A stretch of DNA of 21,645 nucleotides from Penium margaritaceum (GCA_023375785.1 SZWC01015147.1:37745-59389); one strand, 5' to 3'. Positions 8,716 to 19,659 are shown, numbered from the stretch's first letter. The notes: a model not told the origin generated them from the letters alone. Made by a program: numbers and translations.

Positions 8716-8770
8716 TATTTATTGAAAACTTCTCAAATCACAATAACATGGGGAAAGGAAAGTGGGCAAG

Positions 8771-9392
8771 TGTAATGTTATACCGAAAGGAGTGTAGATG
8801 GAGAACACATAGAAGTTGAGAGGAAGAACATGAGTTAGAGTTTGACACACTTGATCAAGTTATCATCAACGTTCATTTCAATCCTATAACAAATTTTGAA
8901 ATTATCAAACATACATGTACAAGTGTCGAGTTACGAATGAGGTACAGGCGGGGTCGTTGGGTCAATTGTCGAGCGATGCATGTGTCGTCGCGTCGTGTGT
9001 GATCAGGCTTGAGAAGCTCCGCAAAGGAATCCGGGGAACTTGAGGGAAAACGGTGGAGATGCGAGATGCAGCTTTATAAATCAATATTTTTCTTCATGCA
9101 TCGAGAAGTCGACCCAGAGGTCATGTTACGTCTGTCGTACATTTTCATAAGTGGTCAAGATTGACTGGAAGTTCAAAGGGTTTTCCCGAGGGCAAGGGAA
9201 TTTGGCCCAATTTCCCTTGACGCTAGAGTGAAAATCAAGGTCTCGACGCGGAGTGGGCCGTTTGTGTAATGACAGAACTGCCAACTCCGAAGATTGGGGA
9301 CTCATGTATGTCTCGTACGTAACACTTTGCTTCCTCTTAGCCGCAACATTACAGTGTGCGTACAAATGTGGCCCAGTGACAGCATTAATAGC
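8771..9392 (-). repeat. 3' LTR of element 1 (left copy)
   Basis: Starts TGTAATGTTATA on the plus strand and aligns over its whole length with 13745-14364. Shared landmarks are GTAGATG near the start, GAGTTACGAATGAGGTA (from 8928; from 13897 in the other copy), GGGTCAATTGT and GCATTAATAGC against GCATTCATAGC at the end. A TATA-like TTTATAAA is retained at 9072-9079, readable on the minus strand as a promoter; the other copy has TTTATGAA there. The end near 9392 is set by homology and length. An alternative end is the ACATTACA at 9346-9353, inverse to the start. Confidence 0.85.
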
Positions 9393-9582
9393 TAGTTAGG
9401 TGATCGACGTCTTGGAGGTTGTTGTAGGGTTCCCAAATGTTATGTGCGCCGTCGTATCCATGCCACTTGACGATGTATTCTGTTATCTTGCCTTGTTGTT
9501 GATGGCTGAGGATATCCTCGATGACGTATCTAGTGTCGTCGTCCACTTGCACGAGAGGAGGCGGGGGGGGGGGCATCCCCAC
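9385..9582 (-). pseudogene. Chromodomain at the C-terminus of element 1 polyprotein (open frame)
   Basis: Chromodomains on Ty3 integrases bind modified histone tails and steer integration to heterochromatin. The minus frame is open for 65 codons and contains TRYVIEDILSHQQQGKITEY, then YIVKWHGYDGAHNIWEP, then NNLQDVDHL. This matches the chromodomain pattern Y.VE.IL.....G...YLVKW.GY....TWEP..NL. The aromatic residues Y (of RYVIE), W (of VKWHGY) and W (of IWEP) are present. The domain sits directly after the integrase tail but in a shifted frame: a C11 run (G11 on plus, 9563-9573) lies at the junction. The stop codon at 9385-9387 falls at the LTR edge. Confidence 0.85.
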
Positions 9583-9587
9583 AAGTG

Positions 9588-10600
9588 AAGTTCTCTCCTA
9601 GGTCTCGGTAGTGCTTAAGTCTGCTGACATGGAACACAGGATGGACTTGCACACTGTCAAGGAGTTTGAGTCATGCAACCACGGGGTTTGCATACACTCC
9701 ATCTCAAACGGTTCCAACCACCAAGGTTTGAGCTTCGAACAGTCCGCTCCACAATGTTCGATGTTGGTCGAGCCGAGAAGAACTTTGTCGACAGGGACAA
9801 AAATGTCGTCGCTACAAGAGCGGTCGGCTATTCCTTCCATTGTTGTTCGTGTTTATGCAAGCGTCTGTGGTGTTTCATCCTAGATGGTGGAGAAATCTTA
9901 GCATTGAACTTAAATCGCGAGAATATTGCTCTAACTTTGCTGTTCGGTTGGTGTGGCAGGAAGTTTGCCATACACAACTTCAATTGTAGTTTTACCTGTT
10001 ACGGTGGAGGTTGCCAAGTTGTAAGAGATTTTGGAATTCGAGGTTTCTTGTACGTAATCCAACCCATGAAGTCCGCACAATGTTCGAAGAAGTTGTTCGA
10101 GCATTGTGATTTATCCTCTCCGTTTGGCCGTCGGTTCGAGGATGGGATGCCGTCAAAATTTGGATCCGACTACCAGAGCGAGTCATTGGTTCGCACCCAA
10201 AGCGACTCGTAAATCAACCATCCCTATCGCTTGTGGTAGTCCTTGGCACGACATGTACCTGCACGGAATTGCTTAGAATCAGCCGTGCTGTTCTTATGGT
10301 GGTGACGGTGGTCGTTGTCGGAATAACTTGAGACATTTTGGAAACCTGTCAACAACCACAAGGATTGTATCATATCACTCGGGTGTGACTAGCAATCATG
10401 TGACAAAGCCCATGGAGATGTTAGCCCACGGTTTTGTTAGAATGGGGAGCGGGTGTAGAAGTCCGGGTGGCCGAGTGTGATGGGATGTCTGTCGTTGACA
10501 CATATTGCAAGATTTGCAGAGGTTGGCAATGTCAAATTGCATCTTGTCCCACTAGTAGCATTTTTCGAGCTTCTTCAACGTCTTGTCCACTCCGGAGTTT
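9588..10600 (-). pseudogene. Integrase remnant of element 1
   Basis: Read on the minus strand from high to low coordinates. The HHCC zinc domain has LLHESHN, VDKTLKKLEKCY and LCKSCNMCQRQT (about 10640-10490). Next come PPGLLHPLPI and PWANISMGFVT, where the catalytic Asp before Phe has become Gly, then ILVVVDRFPK. Further down are TSDRDG, a stop, FTSRFG, then SHPRTDGQTERI (about 10150-10110). The helix block ISYNLATSTVTGKTTIEV and the C-terminal VFHVSRLKHYRDLGENF (9588-9671) follow. Stops and at least two frame changes break it. Loss of the first catalytic Asp alone would inactivate it. Confidence 0.9.
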
Positions 10601-10799
10601 TCACCTGAACCAGTGTTGTGGCTCTCATGAAGCAGCATGCGGCAGAGTTCTTCGTTTCGAGGGACGACCACCTGGCGAGTGAAATGTCGCCTCCAATAGG
10701 GTGTGTCGTACCAGAATTCTGCCTCGTCGTATCCGTCGTGCTCATTGTAACCTTGTGTTGAAAACTACTCAAGATACGGATCTCATTGTAGCTTTAGCG

Positions 10800-11215
10800 T
10801 TGCTGCCTTAGCCATCATATCTGGTCGGCGATTCAGTGTATCTGCTGGGTTGGTTTTCCTTGCTCGGTACTCAAGATCGTAGTTGAACCCAGATTCAAGG
10901 TACTCCGTCCATCGGGATTGACGTCAAATGAGGTTCAGCTGCATCTTCAAACATGTCAATGCATGGTGGACGGTATGCACATTGCATCGGCCGCATTCAA
11001 GATAGCACCGCCATGTCTTAAATGCATATACGACCGCCAACATTTCTTTCTGTTGTCCGACGTAGTTTAGTTCTGGTCCTTGTAACTTTCTTGTCATCTA
11101 TGCAACTGGCTGCTCTCCGTTGCCATGGTCTTGTAAGAGGACCGCACTGATGACTTGATGTGAGGTGTCAATAGCCATGACGTAGTCGACTGTTGGACCG
11201 GCTAATCGTAGGGCT
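10800..11215 (-). pseudogene. RNase H remnant of element 1
   Basis: The minus strand reads VDYVMAIDTSHQVISAVLLQ, then QKEMLAVVYAFKTWRCYLE, then SRWTEYLESGFNYDLEYRA and TNPADTLNRRPDM. These match Ty3 RNase H blocks. The first Asp (AIDTS) and the Glu (KEMLAV) are kept. The Asp of the usual TDH block is Val (HTVHHAL). Stop codons interrupt at two places within an otherwise single frame. It lies between RT and integrase, as in the family. Confidence 0.9.
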
Positions 11216-12200
11216 GGCGCCAAGGTGAGAGTGTTCTACAATACAGTGAACGCTTCATGTTTGCTCTCTCCCCACCGCCACTCTTTTCTTTTCGAGTGAG
11301 ATCAAACAGAGGCACTGATACTCGGGTGTAATCTTGTACAGAACTCTGATAGTAATTGAGGAAGCTGAGGAGAACACGAATGTCTTGGATGCTAATTGGC
11401 ATGAGCTAAGAAGCGACTGCTGCCACTTCTTTTGGATCGCGATGACCCGTCCGCCATTCATGACGTGACCCAAAAACCCGATCAAACGACGATCAAAGTT
11501 ACACTTCGAGAGTTTTCCGAAAAGACATCTCTTTGTAGAACTATGACAACTTTTCGAAGATGTCCATCGTGCTCATATGGGGTGCGGCTTTACACGAGGA
11601 TGTTGTCAAGATACACCAAGACAAAATTGCAAAGGTACAGGCAAGAAAGGATGTTCATTACTGCCATGAATGTCGACGGGGCATTTGTAAGTCCGAACGA
11701 CATTACTATAAACTTGATATACTCGTAGCGAGTTCAGAACATTATCTTCTCAATGTGGGCGTCTGCCACACGAATGTGGTGATAGTCGGTGCGTAGGTGG
11801 ATTTGGGTGTAAATCTGAGCCCCTCCGAGTTGATCAAAAAGTTTGTCGGCTCGACAAAGAGGGTAGTGGTTCATGATGGTAGCTTCGTCCGATGCCCAGT
11901 AGTCCACGCACATCTATATTTTGCCAGTTCTTTGTTTGACGAACAATACTAGTGTGGCATATGGTGACTTGGATGGTTGGATGAACCCTTGAACGAGCAT
12001 CTCATCAAGTTGCTTTTTCAACTCGATCAACTTATGGTCGCTGATCCGATTGGCCCCTCAAATCGTGGGTCATCTGCCCAGTTTTAGCTTTATGCGATGG
12101 TTGATGTTTCGTTGAGGTGGTAGGATTTTTGGGAGTTAATCGGGGAAGATGGTTGCAAACTCTTGGATGAGTGGTGTGAACTCTTTGGGTACCATCGCAA
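11215..12200 (-). pseudogene. Reverse transcriptase remnant of element 1
   Basis: One largely continuous minus frame gives KLIELKKQLDEMLVQGFIQP, SKSPYATLVLFVKQRTGKI, MCVDYWASDEATIMNHYPL, then QIYTQIHLRTDYHHI. Next are MSFGLTNAPSTFMAVMN (FGLTNAP at 11678-11697) and FVLVYLDNILV (YLDN at 11602-11613), followed by a TAA at 11590-11592. Downstream, in other frames, are FLGHVMNGGRV and VLLSFLNYYQSS of the thumb/connection. Two of the catalytic carboxylates are changed: the family's IDL is IHL, and YLDD is YLDN. With several stops the enzyme is dead. Confidence 0.95.
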
Positions 12201-12594
12201 ACCTTTTTTATGCCAACGAGGCCTATGAGACTGAAGAGGATGAGTCAGTTGCTGCCTCTTACGCTTCCTCCATTGGCTTGAGATGTACGAGACATGCATA
12301 AGCTCCTCCTCGTATGTAGTGTTCGGCCACGTTGAGCGGTGTCGGCCCCACATGTTGTCGCATTTCAACTACCATGGCTTTGTAGCTTTCGCTGTTCCCT
12401 TCCACCGCACACATGGAAGCTGTTGTTTGTCGTTGTCTATTCCTACATAAACTTTGCAGCTGTTCTAATCTGCATGTGGACTGTGCTGGTACAGGAAATC
12501 ACATCCGAGAATGATCTTGTGGTCACTCGTTGAACAAGACCTCCAAATCATTTTATCCCGTAGATCTCCTACTTGTAGCTATGGTGGTTCTCCG

Positions 12595-12830
12595 AGTATC
12601 CCTATTTGAAATCTCCCGTCAATGGTTTTTCCTTCAATAACCCTTGGTTCACTCTACAAACCCAATTTGCGAACGATTTCAATACTTTCAAAAACGTGAG
12701 AAGGTCCTCCATCCAAGAGTGTTGGTACCGTTCAGCAACTCTAACATCCACAAGGTTGAACTTTTGGTAGTATCGCCGGTTGGTCGTCCTCGTACCCCGT
12801 ATCAAACTTAACGATCTCATAAACCCTCTG
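12595..12830 (-). pseudogene. Aspartic protease remnant of element 1
   Basis: Retropepsin-type proteases cut the Gag-Pol polyprotein. The minus strand reads LLDGGPSHVFESIEIVRKL (active-site segment at about 12720-12660; the LDGG codons are at 12705-12716). This matches the Ty3 protease block L.DSG[AS][ST]H.F......KL with Gly in place of the usual Ser/Thr. Upstream stops break the frame. The position, 5' of RT on the minus strand, fits the family. Confidence 0.75.
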
Positions 12831-12989
12831 CGGCGGTGTAGGCCATGATCGTTTGGCGAAGATCCCTCTTCACGAAAAGAGACGTGCTTTCACTCCTGCC
12901 CTTTGCCACTTCTCCACTCGTTTTTCTGCATCTTTCCCCCCCTTTTTAGCTTCCGGCTTGCTTCAGCACCCAGGAGTGATGCGCTCAAA

Positions 12990-13730
12990 GTTTTTATCGT
13001 TGTAGCAACTGCGCGTTTCTCTGTGGTCGACTGCATCTAATTCCATCGGATTTCAGGAGTTTTACTACATGCTTTTCATATTCCCATGATTGTTGTGGTT
13101 AGGAGGATGCCATCCATAGGATTCATCAATTGGAGCATTCTAGTCGGCTCTGTCGATCTTGTCTCCTCCTGTGATTGTCCACGGCAAGTCGTTTTGGATG
13201 CCAAAAACGTTCGAGAGTTGGGTGTTTCTCTCAACGAGCACCGCTTCTTGTGCGCTTGCGCTTCAAAGATCCTCCATCGCCACGTTCTTTCATTGGAGCA
13301 GGTGGCTATTGAGCCCCTCGAGCGCAAAAATATGGATTTCTAGTTCCTCGCTGATCCATGCCTATCATCCGGTGCCACCTTTTGTTCCTTGTGGCATCGT
13401 CGAGGCCATCAGTAGGGGCGGCTGGTTTACCGCCATTGGATCTACGATCGGGCTCGTCGTTGGAGCCAAAGGGGTTGCTCCAACTGCCGCATAGTCTTCA
13501 ACGCCAGCATTCGCTACTGCTTCCGGGTTCATGTGCACATGCACATTTTGCTCCTCCATCACCAAAATTGTCGATGAATATCCCCCCATGTTGGTCTGTG
13601 GATGCACTTGCTTGTTTCATGTCGTAGTCATAAAGTGTGCAAAGTCTTGCTGTACGAGATGCACTGACGACTTGTGCGAGGTACTCCTCGGAATGGACAA
13701 AGTAGTCGGATGCCTCTATAGCACCGTTGC
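12990..13730 (-). pseudogene. Shortened gag / leader region of element 1
   Basis: This is the space between the PBS and the protease where gag should be. Minus-strand open pieces at 13365-13607 (MEEQNVHVHMNPEAV..., Pro/Thr/Met-rich) and 13076-13327 (basic, ending NPMDGILLTTTIMGI) give no recognisable capsid domain or CCHC knuckle. At under 0.9 kb from PBS to protease it is short for a full gag. A deletion is likely, so the element may have been non-autonomous before it decayed. Confidence 0.45.
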
Positions 13731-13742
13731 GCTTAGATACCA
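13731..13742 (-). other. Primer binding site of element 1 (tRNA-iMet type)
   Basis: Two bases inside the 5' LTR end, the minus strand reads TGGTATCTAAGC, which resembles the TGGTATCAGAGC complement of the initiator-Met tRNA 3' end used by most plant Ty3 elements. The first 7 of 12 bases match without interruption, and 10 of 12 overall. Its position directly against the LTR fixes both the orientation of the element and the LTR boundary at 13745. Confidence 0.75.
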
Positions 13743-13744
13743 AG

Positions 13745-14364
13745 TGCTATGCCAAACGGAGCGTAGATGATGAAGATGTAGAAGTTGTGAGTCAGAACAC
13801 GATTTAGAGTTTGGGACACTTGAGCGATTTATGATCAGTGATAAGTGTACTTTGATGACATCTGTCAAAATGAACGAATTAGTATATGAAAGTGTTGAGT
13901 TACGAATGAGGTATTGTCGGGGTTGATGGGTCAATTGTGGAGCGATGCGTATGGAGTCGCATCCTGAGTGGTCAAATTCAAGAAGCTCTGCTAAGGAATC
14001 AGGGGGGCTTTGAGGATCGACGGTGAAGATGTGAGATGCATCTTTATGAATTGAGATATTTCTTGATGCGTTGAGAAGCTGACCAAAAGGTTGTGTTACA
14101 TTTGTCATGGAATCTCAATAGTGGTTGAAGTTGTCAAAACGTTTGGGAAGGTTTGCCGGACGGCGAGGGCAGTTGGCTGAATCGCCCTCAACCGTCGGTG
14201 TAAAAATCGGGGCCTCGACGCATGGTGGCCTATTTTTGTAATGAAATAAATGGCCACTTGAAAGATGAAGGACTCGTGTACGTCTGGAACATAACAGGTA
14301 TGTTTCTCTTGTGCATGAGTCCATGAACTCCACGAGTGGGCATTTCTATCATTGCATTCATAGC
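13745..14364 (-). repeat. 5' LTR of element 1 (right copy)
   Basis: Starts TGCTATG next to the PBS and ends near CATAGC (14359-14364), giving imperfect inverted termini. It aligns with 8771-9392 across about 620 bp. The TATA-like box of the other copy is mutated here (TTTATGAA near 14043-14050). Short minus ORFs inside it (14105-14371) are not genes. Confidence 0.85.
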
Positions 14365-16969
14365 CCACCACGTAAAAACATCTAACCCAGTGTTATTGGG
14401 GGAGTTAGATAAGGAATGGAGGGGAAATTGAAACAAAATACAAAAATTACCATGCAATAAAGGATAACGCAAAACAATATCATGGGAATAATGCTCTTTC
14501 AACAAAGACGCAATTCAGACAACCACATGGGGCTCCTCCCATTTCCCTTTCTTTTTTAGATTCCTTTACACCAATGCACCATAAACAGTTGTCTATAGAC
14601 TGGAAACTATTACCTTCATTGTTTTCAAAGTGCCAACTATCGTAAGCCTGCTATTTTATGCACAAAAGCATTTTCTTGCCTCAACATAATCTCAAGATTG
14701 CATATAAGTGATGAAGGGGAAGCAATTAGTGAAAACGTGGGGTCTTTGATGCTCATAAGTGGCCAAGCGTGTGACTCCTCACACTCCCTCTCCAAGCTCA
14801 CAAGGCTTTGTAGATAGAATAGTGTCATCCATATTCGTCCTAAAAAACTATTCTTCATTTGCCCATGAGTTCCTTAATAAACTAGTTTGAGAATGGGAGA
14901 ATCACTACTAAAACTCATGGGTTTGGCCATGTTGTTTGCATATTAGTGATTCGATTCCACAAACTTGGTAGCCCATGTTTCCTCTCGCTCCAGTGGCACG
15001 AGTAAAAGCAAATGCAAGGCACGAAGATGACCAGATGAGGGTTTTTATCCAACGGCCTGGCATGATCAAAGCTCGAGCATCCAAACTTTGACTTTCGACT
15101 GTCTCGTGTGATTTTTCCCTCAATAATGATGTATAGGGAGTCCAACTATTGATGGCAAATCTAATAGTTCAATAAATATGGGCAAGTGCTAAAAGGAGAC
15201 CACACAAAAAAAACTAAAGTGGACGCGATTTCGGGAGGATACAGCAATCACCAAAAGGCTCCCAATAAAGGGAAAACTTTAAAATGCATTACGCCATGTT
15301 AAGAAGGCTTTGGATTCCGGACACTAGGAGTGTAACAAAATAAAAAAAACATGAGGTAACCTTGGAAAGATTACCATGTGTTAGCATTTAAAAAAAAAAA
15401 TGCTCTTCACGAGTTGGAGCAAAAACACAGGCGTGAGTTGTGTAAGTATTCTTGAAGTGAAGGACAATAAATTCCTCTTGTTGGGAAGTTGGGCTGTTAT
15501 ACACCACCATTCCAGTCGTAATGTCTTGTCTTATTGCAAAGCAATGTAGAATGACAGCAAGGTAACCTTTCGCAATGTCATGAATGTTGCTAAAGCCTTT
15601 GAATGGTATTCTATCAAATACTTGCCATTTCCATGGACCCTTCACAAAGTATCTGCATCAACATAATGCAAGGATGTATTCTCCACTGTACTTTCCTTCC
15701 TTGCCCTCTTTGACGTACCGCAAATGTGGAATGTCCCAATGTAGGAAGTTATTTCTGGGATCTTCACATTGCTTTGTATGCCTAGTCCCAAGAAAGAGGT
15801 TTTTATTTCATGTTTTTTAGCAAAAAATATTGGCCAAGCTTTGTGTGCGCAACTTGTCAACATTGAACACAAAAAATTACATTTGCTTTAATTAGGTGTA
15901 CTGCAGCATGTAGGTTATAACACCCAAACAATGAAACATGTCACTCGCTTCATTGTCACATGCAACTCCCTCGCCGTCAACTGGATGTCCTCCTGCACGT
16001 TCTCATAACATTTACACATGGTGTTGATGGTAGAAGTGCGGTCGGCCCATTCATTGTTTAATGCAAATGACTTAGATTAGTTTCTTTCTTATGTCAACTC
16101 ACCAAGTTACACACAATATCAGCCTTCATGATGCTCCAAACCTAGTACCCCATACGCACAACACATGTACTAGTGAGTAACTTCATCCTTCAATCAGTCT
16201 AGTCGGCATGCCTAGAAGTATGTGAATGGACTACAATTGGATTTGGATTGTTTTACTACGGCAAAACACCAACAAAATACCAAAACACCAAAACATGCCT
16301 GCGGGTTGACTTTCACATTTTCTTGCGATGGGCCAATGAATGCAATGGGGGCCACTCTACAAAAGAGTTGCATTGTTCCCATGGCGATGAATGAGGTCAT
16401 CAAGTGAAGTGCAAGATTGTGAGGAAGTGGGTGAAAACTATATCTAGTACATTTCTCCCTCCAACGTAATTGATAAACCATCTATAAAGCCCACAATGGT
16501 GTCCAACAAATGTTCACTAGAACAACCAATAATGTTTGGTTTGCAAAGCCATGTGTCATTAGCAAATTTCACAACTTGTGTACACATTTTAGATGGCCAC
16601 TCCCATATCCTCCCTGAATCATAGATTATGTTTTTTAGTTTCATGGATTTCACCAGATGGCTCACTGTAGTGGAGTTTTGAGATAACATAATTCGTATGT
16701 TCTTTGAGAAAGAGTGCACTCTTATGAAAGAAACATGCAGGGACATGGAATAATGGCTAAACTGTATCATGTAGAATATGTGCTGCAAAAGTGTAAAGAA
16801 ATTCTCACGAGATTAACAAAACCATATAATCTTATGCCAGCATCCGTGGCTATAAGAAGACCCAATCATCATACTCTTGTACTGTTACAAAATGTATCTC
16901 AAAGGTCGCAGTTTTCATGATGTTATTCTGATGTATATAGCAAGAACACCAAATAGAATAAAGATTGGC
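14365..16969. other. AT-rich stretch with no recognised gene
   Basis: To the right of element 1 the sequence becomes AT-richer with several A-runs (for example near 15180-15400). Minus-strand open pieces exist at 14637-14858, 14915-15145, 15388-15645, 15642-15872, 16212-16481 and 16444-16788. The last reads VVKFANDTWLCKPNIIGCSS and then LDTIVGFIDGLSI in its C-terminal half. The adjacent minus frames look as if a single decayed coding region could underlie them, but none matches a family I know. The missing 5' LTR of element 2 might lie here if element 1 split it; I could not find it by eye. Confidence 0.4.
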
Positions 16970-17464
16970 TTAGCAACAATAATGGTGAATAAGTTCAAGA
17001 ATCAAGATGCACGGGTGCACATGTAGAGCCAATCCAGCAGATAACACAATCTCTCTAGAATCGCCTAGACATAATTTTTGTGTAATAAAGAGGTATAGCC
17101 ATGGGTATTGTAGTATGCCAAGGTACAAGTTGACATGTTGCCAAAGACGTTTGGCTTGTACTGTAAGGGTGTTTGTGCTTCTTGGAGAGCACAATACAAG
17201 GCCTGGCCATGCAATGAGATCAAGAGTTGGCCCATATTTAGCATAGTGTAAGGGCGCAGAGGGTGGGTAGCGTTCCAAGATACAACTGAGGAGCCACTTT
17301 GGGCACTTTTTGTATAAGAGGATTTCAAACACATAAAAAAATCGGCATTTTCTTTCTAAAAGGGTAATGCAATAGTTATTACAACATACTTGCAGTAGCA
17401 TGCCAATCTTTCCCACCTCCACGACTACTGGGAAGAGTATGAAAAAGACCGTGACACATGGCAT
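16970..17464 (-). other. Unassigned 164-codon open frame (coding doubtful)
   Basis: This is the longest open frame in the right third. The predicted peptide is hydrophobic and Cys/Leu-rich (begins MPCVTVFFILFPVVVEVGKI), with further hydrophobic patches near the C-terminus, but shows no motif I recognise. A 79-codon frame overlaps on the opposite strand. No promoter, splice sites or neighbours support it. An AT-rich chance ORF or a decayed transposon gene are both possible. Confidence 0.12.
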
Positions 17465-19570
17465 GTTCCATTTCCAAGCATCCTAACATGTGTCCATGCT
17501 TCATGCGAGGTGTTTTGAATTGGTATATCCCATAAGCATGTACTTCGTCATTATGTTTTATGAATATCTTCATTGGACCTTGTCATGTTCCAATCCATAA
17601 CAAAGATACTTGCATTTTTGCACATGAGCTAGGCAGATGCCTTCAAGTAGTTTATTCAGAGAGAATCTCCTAGTAGACATTTCCCTCCTTGGATTCACAT
17701 ACGGCCTTTGTTGGTGAGGCCAAGTATGCTCATAAAGATGATGAGGGTTATGCATCAGCCAACAATACATTGAGGCCCCATGCCTTACAAGTCCATGTGG
17801 AACTGGACTTGTGTGGATTGAAAACCCCTTCAAGGTGTTCCACCATCGGAGCCTTGACCAGGTATGTAATGATAATGCATGCACAATTTACAATGCAAAT
17901 TTATCTTTATGGTACATAATTTAATAGAGTATGATAAGTCAAGTTGCATCAGAAAGCAATGTTGACTTCCATAATGAGGTTGGAGAAGTTTGCCAACTTG
18001 GAAGCCAGTCCAGACTAATGTTTTTGTTTACTATAGTACACCTGCTTAAATCCCTTCTTTGAGCTTGAAGAGCCTCATTGAAGAATAAAGGATTTATTTT
18101 TCTTTGATCGAATTTGCATGAAGAAAAGCATATGGGATTTTCAGGTGTGTAGGTAGCAAGTATTAATCAAGGGCTAACATAAACAATACCTCAAAGGCAT
18201 TTTCATAACGCGGTTGACGTGTTGGAAAGCAATGGATTGTTTTCTAATTTTTTTAGGGAGCCACCTTCATGCTTTCTAGCATGGCATGTGTGAACAGGGA
18301 TAACTCTGGCCTTTCTCTCAACTTATTTGATGGCCATTGCATTTATACTTTCAGAAATTTATAAAGTTATTCCATGAATCCACCATTTTTCACACATTGG
18401 TGATTTCGTGAATGGTTCTAACATCGCCATACATTGCACCAAAAAACAAGCTATACTTGTGACATGTCCAGTTAAAATGTGTGTGCTACACCAAGGTAGA
18501 CTTTCTGGTCATTATAAAGGTTTATGATACATCCCGTCAGTGTGATTAGCACGACTGTGATCCAGCCTATAAATGAAACCTGGTATGAGAGGGCACTTCA
18601 CACACACACACACCATGATTGGATGTTGTATAAATATAGAAGTAATGCATCCCATGGAAATAAATCCCACGAGGTAACACACGTGTCTCATTGATGATAA
18701 CAAGAAAAGAAACATGGGTTTTGTGTTCCCACAACTCCATACACATTCATTGCAAGACATGCTATTAAACACAAATGGTTGGTGGAACAAGAATTTCCCA
18801 TTCGAACGGGATGTGATAACAAAACTGTTTCAAGGATTAGAAGCAGCGTATTACCCCACGGATTTCAAAATCTCGTAGTGTAAGTTGCACCTTGACTAGA
18901 GTTGGAGACGTGCCGTACATGGGTGACATTTGCGAGGGGTTGGATATTCACGACCACCAAGCATTGCATCTTGTTTTCCATTGATAAAATCATGTAGCTG
19001 GTGAGGTTCAATGGCATTGTGCAACACAACATAAGAAGAAAATGGTTTTTTATATCATTTCATACTATTGGTAGTCTACATCAAGTAGGAAAAACTGTTG
19101 AATATGTTTGCCCCTTGTTCATTGTTGTAGGGTGCACGAGGAATGCTATGTCCCTCATGGAGGCATGACCCCTATATTTGTTCTGCGGTGACTTAACTAT
19201 GCTCTGACCATGTGAGATATGACCTATGATGACACAACGTGGATGAAAGGTTAGGGTAGTGTTGCCATGTACCCATTGCTTTTGCAACTATCTTACAGAC
19301 TACCCATTTCAGTAAAACGACTATGCAAGGGCCACTTCTATATGAAATTCATTCTAGCGTATGGGAAATGCAAAACATACGTGTGGGGAACACTATCAAA
19401 AACTAATACTCTTGATGTCCACCACGGGAAAGGTGAGTACTACAAGAATGTTTACACCTTGCATACCCACAATGACTCTCCACAGAAGTATGACGACAAG
19501 ATCAAAACAAAATGACTTGTATGCTCACCATGATTCTGTGATTCCCTGATTTACTGCTTTTCATCCCTTG
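17465..19570. other. AT-rich stretch with no recognised gene
   Basis: Only short open frames occur (minus 17570-17884 and 18512-18790; plus 17689-17919 and 19267-19515). None has recognisable domains. A small (CA)n run lies at 18598-18613. I see no RNA gene or retroelement motif. Confidence 0.4.
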
Positions 19571-19576
19571 TATGTG

Positions 19577-19577
<1 letters not shown>

Positions 19578-19636
<59 letters not shown>

Positions 19637-19659
19637 CCTCTCTCTCTCTCTACTCCACC

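Larger units (their letters stand above)
8771..14364 (-). mobile_element. Ty3/gypsy chromovirus-type LTR retrotransposon ('element 1'), degenerate but structurally complete
   Basis: Two direct repeats of about 620 bp (8771-9392 and 13745-14364) flank a 4.35-kb internal region. Read on the minus strand, this holds a PBS, a short gag-like region, protease, RT, RNase H, integrase and a C-terminal chromodomain, which is the order of Ty3/gypsy chromoviruses. Many stops and frameshifts interrupt pol. The gag portion (about 0.9 kb, no zinc knuckle) seems shortened. The LTRs differ at roughly a quarter of positions in the best-aligned part, mostly by transitions, implying an old insertion. Outer LTR ends are fuzzy, and no target-site duplication or polypurine tract could be established. 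Confidence 0.9.

Noticed and set aside
8761..8768. AGTGGGCA at 8761-8768 and 14335-14342 as a target-site duplication of element 1
   Set aside because: LTR homology continues beyond 14342 to about 14364, so the right copy is inside the LTR; the length (8) and spacing from the LTR start also do not fit the usual 5-bp duplication.
9354..9420. Polypurine tract next to the 3' LTR of element 1
   Set aside because: No clear purine run on the minus strand at either candidate LTR edge; probably eroded or the boundary is misplaced.
14105..14505. Minus-strand ORFs of 72-91 codons near the right LTR
   Set aside because: They lie within or across the LTR edge, overlap each other in different frames and show no family features.
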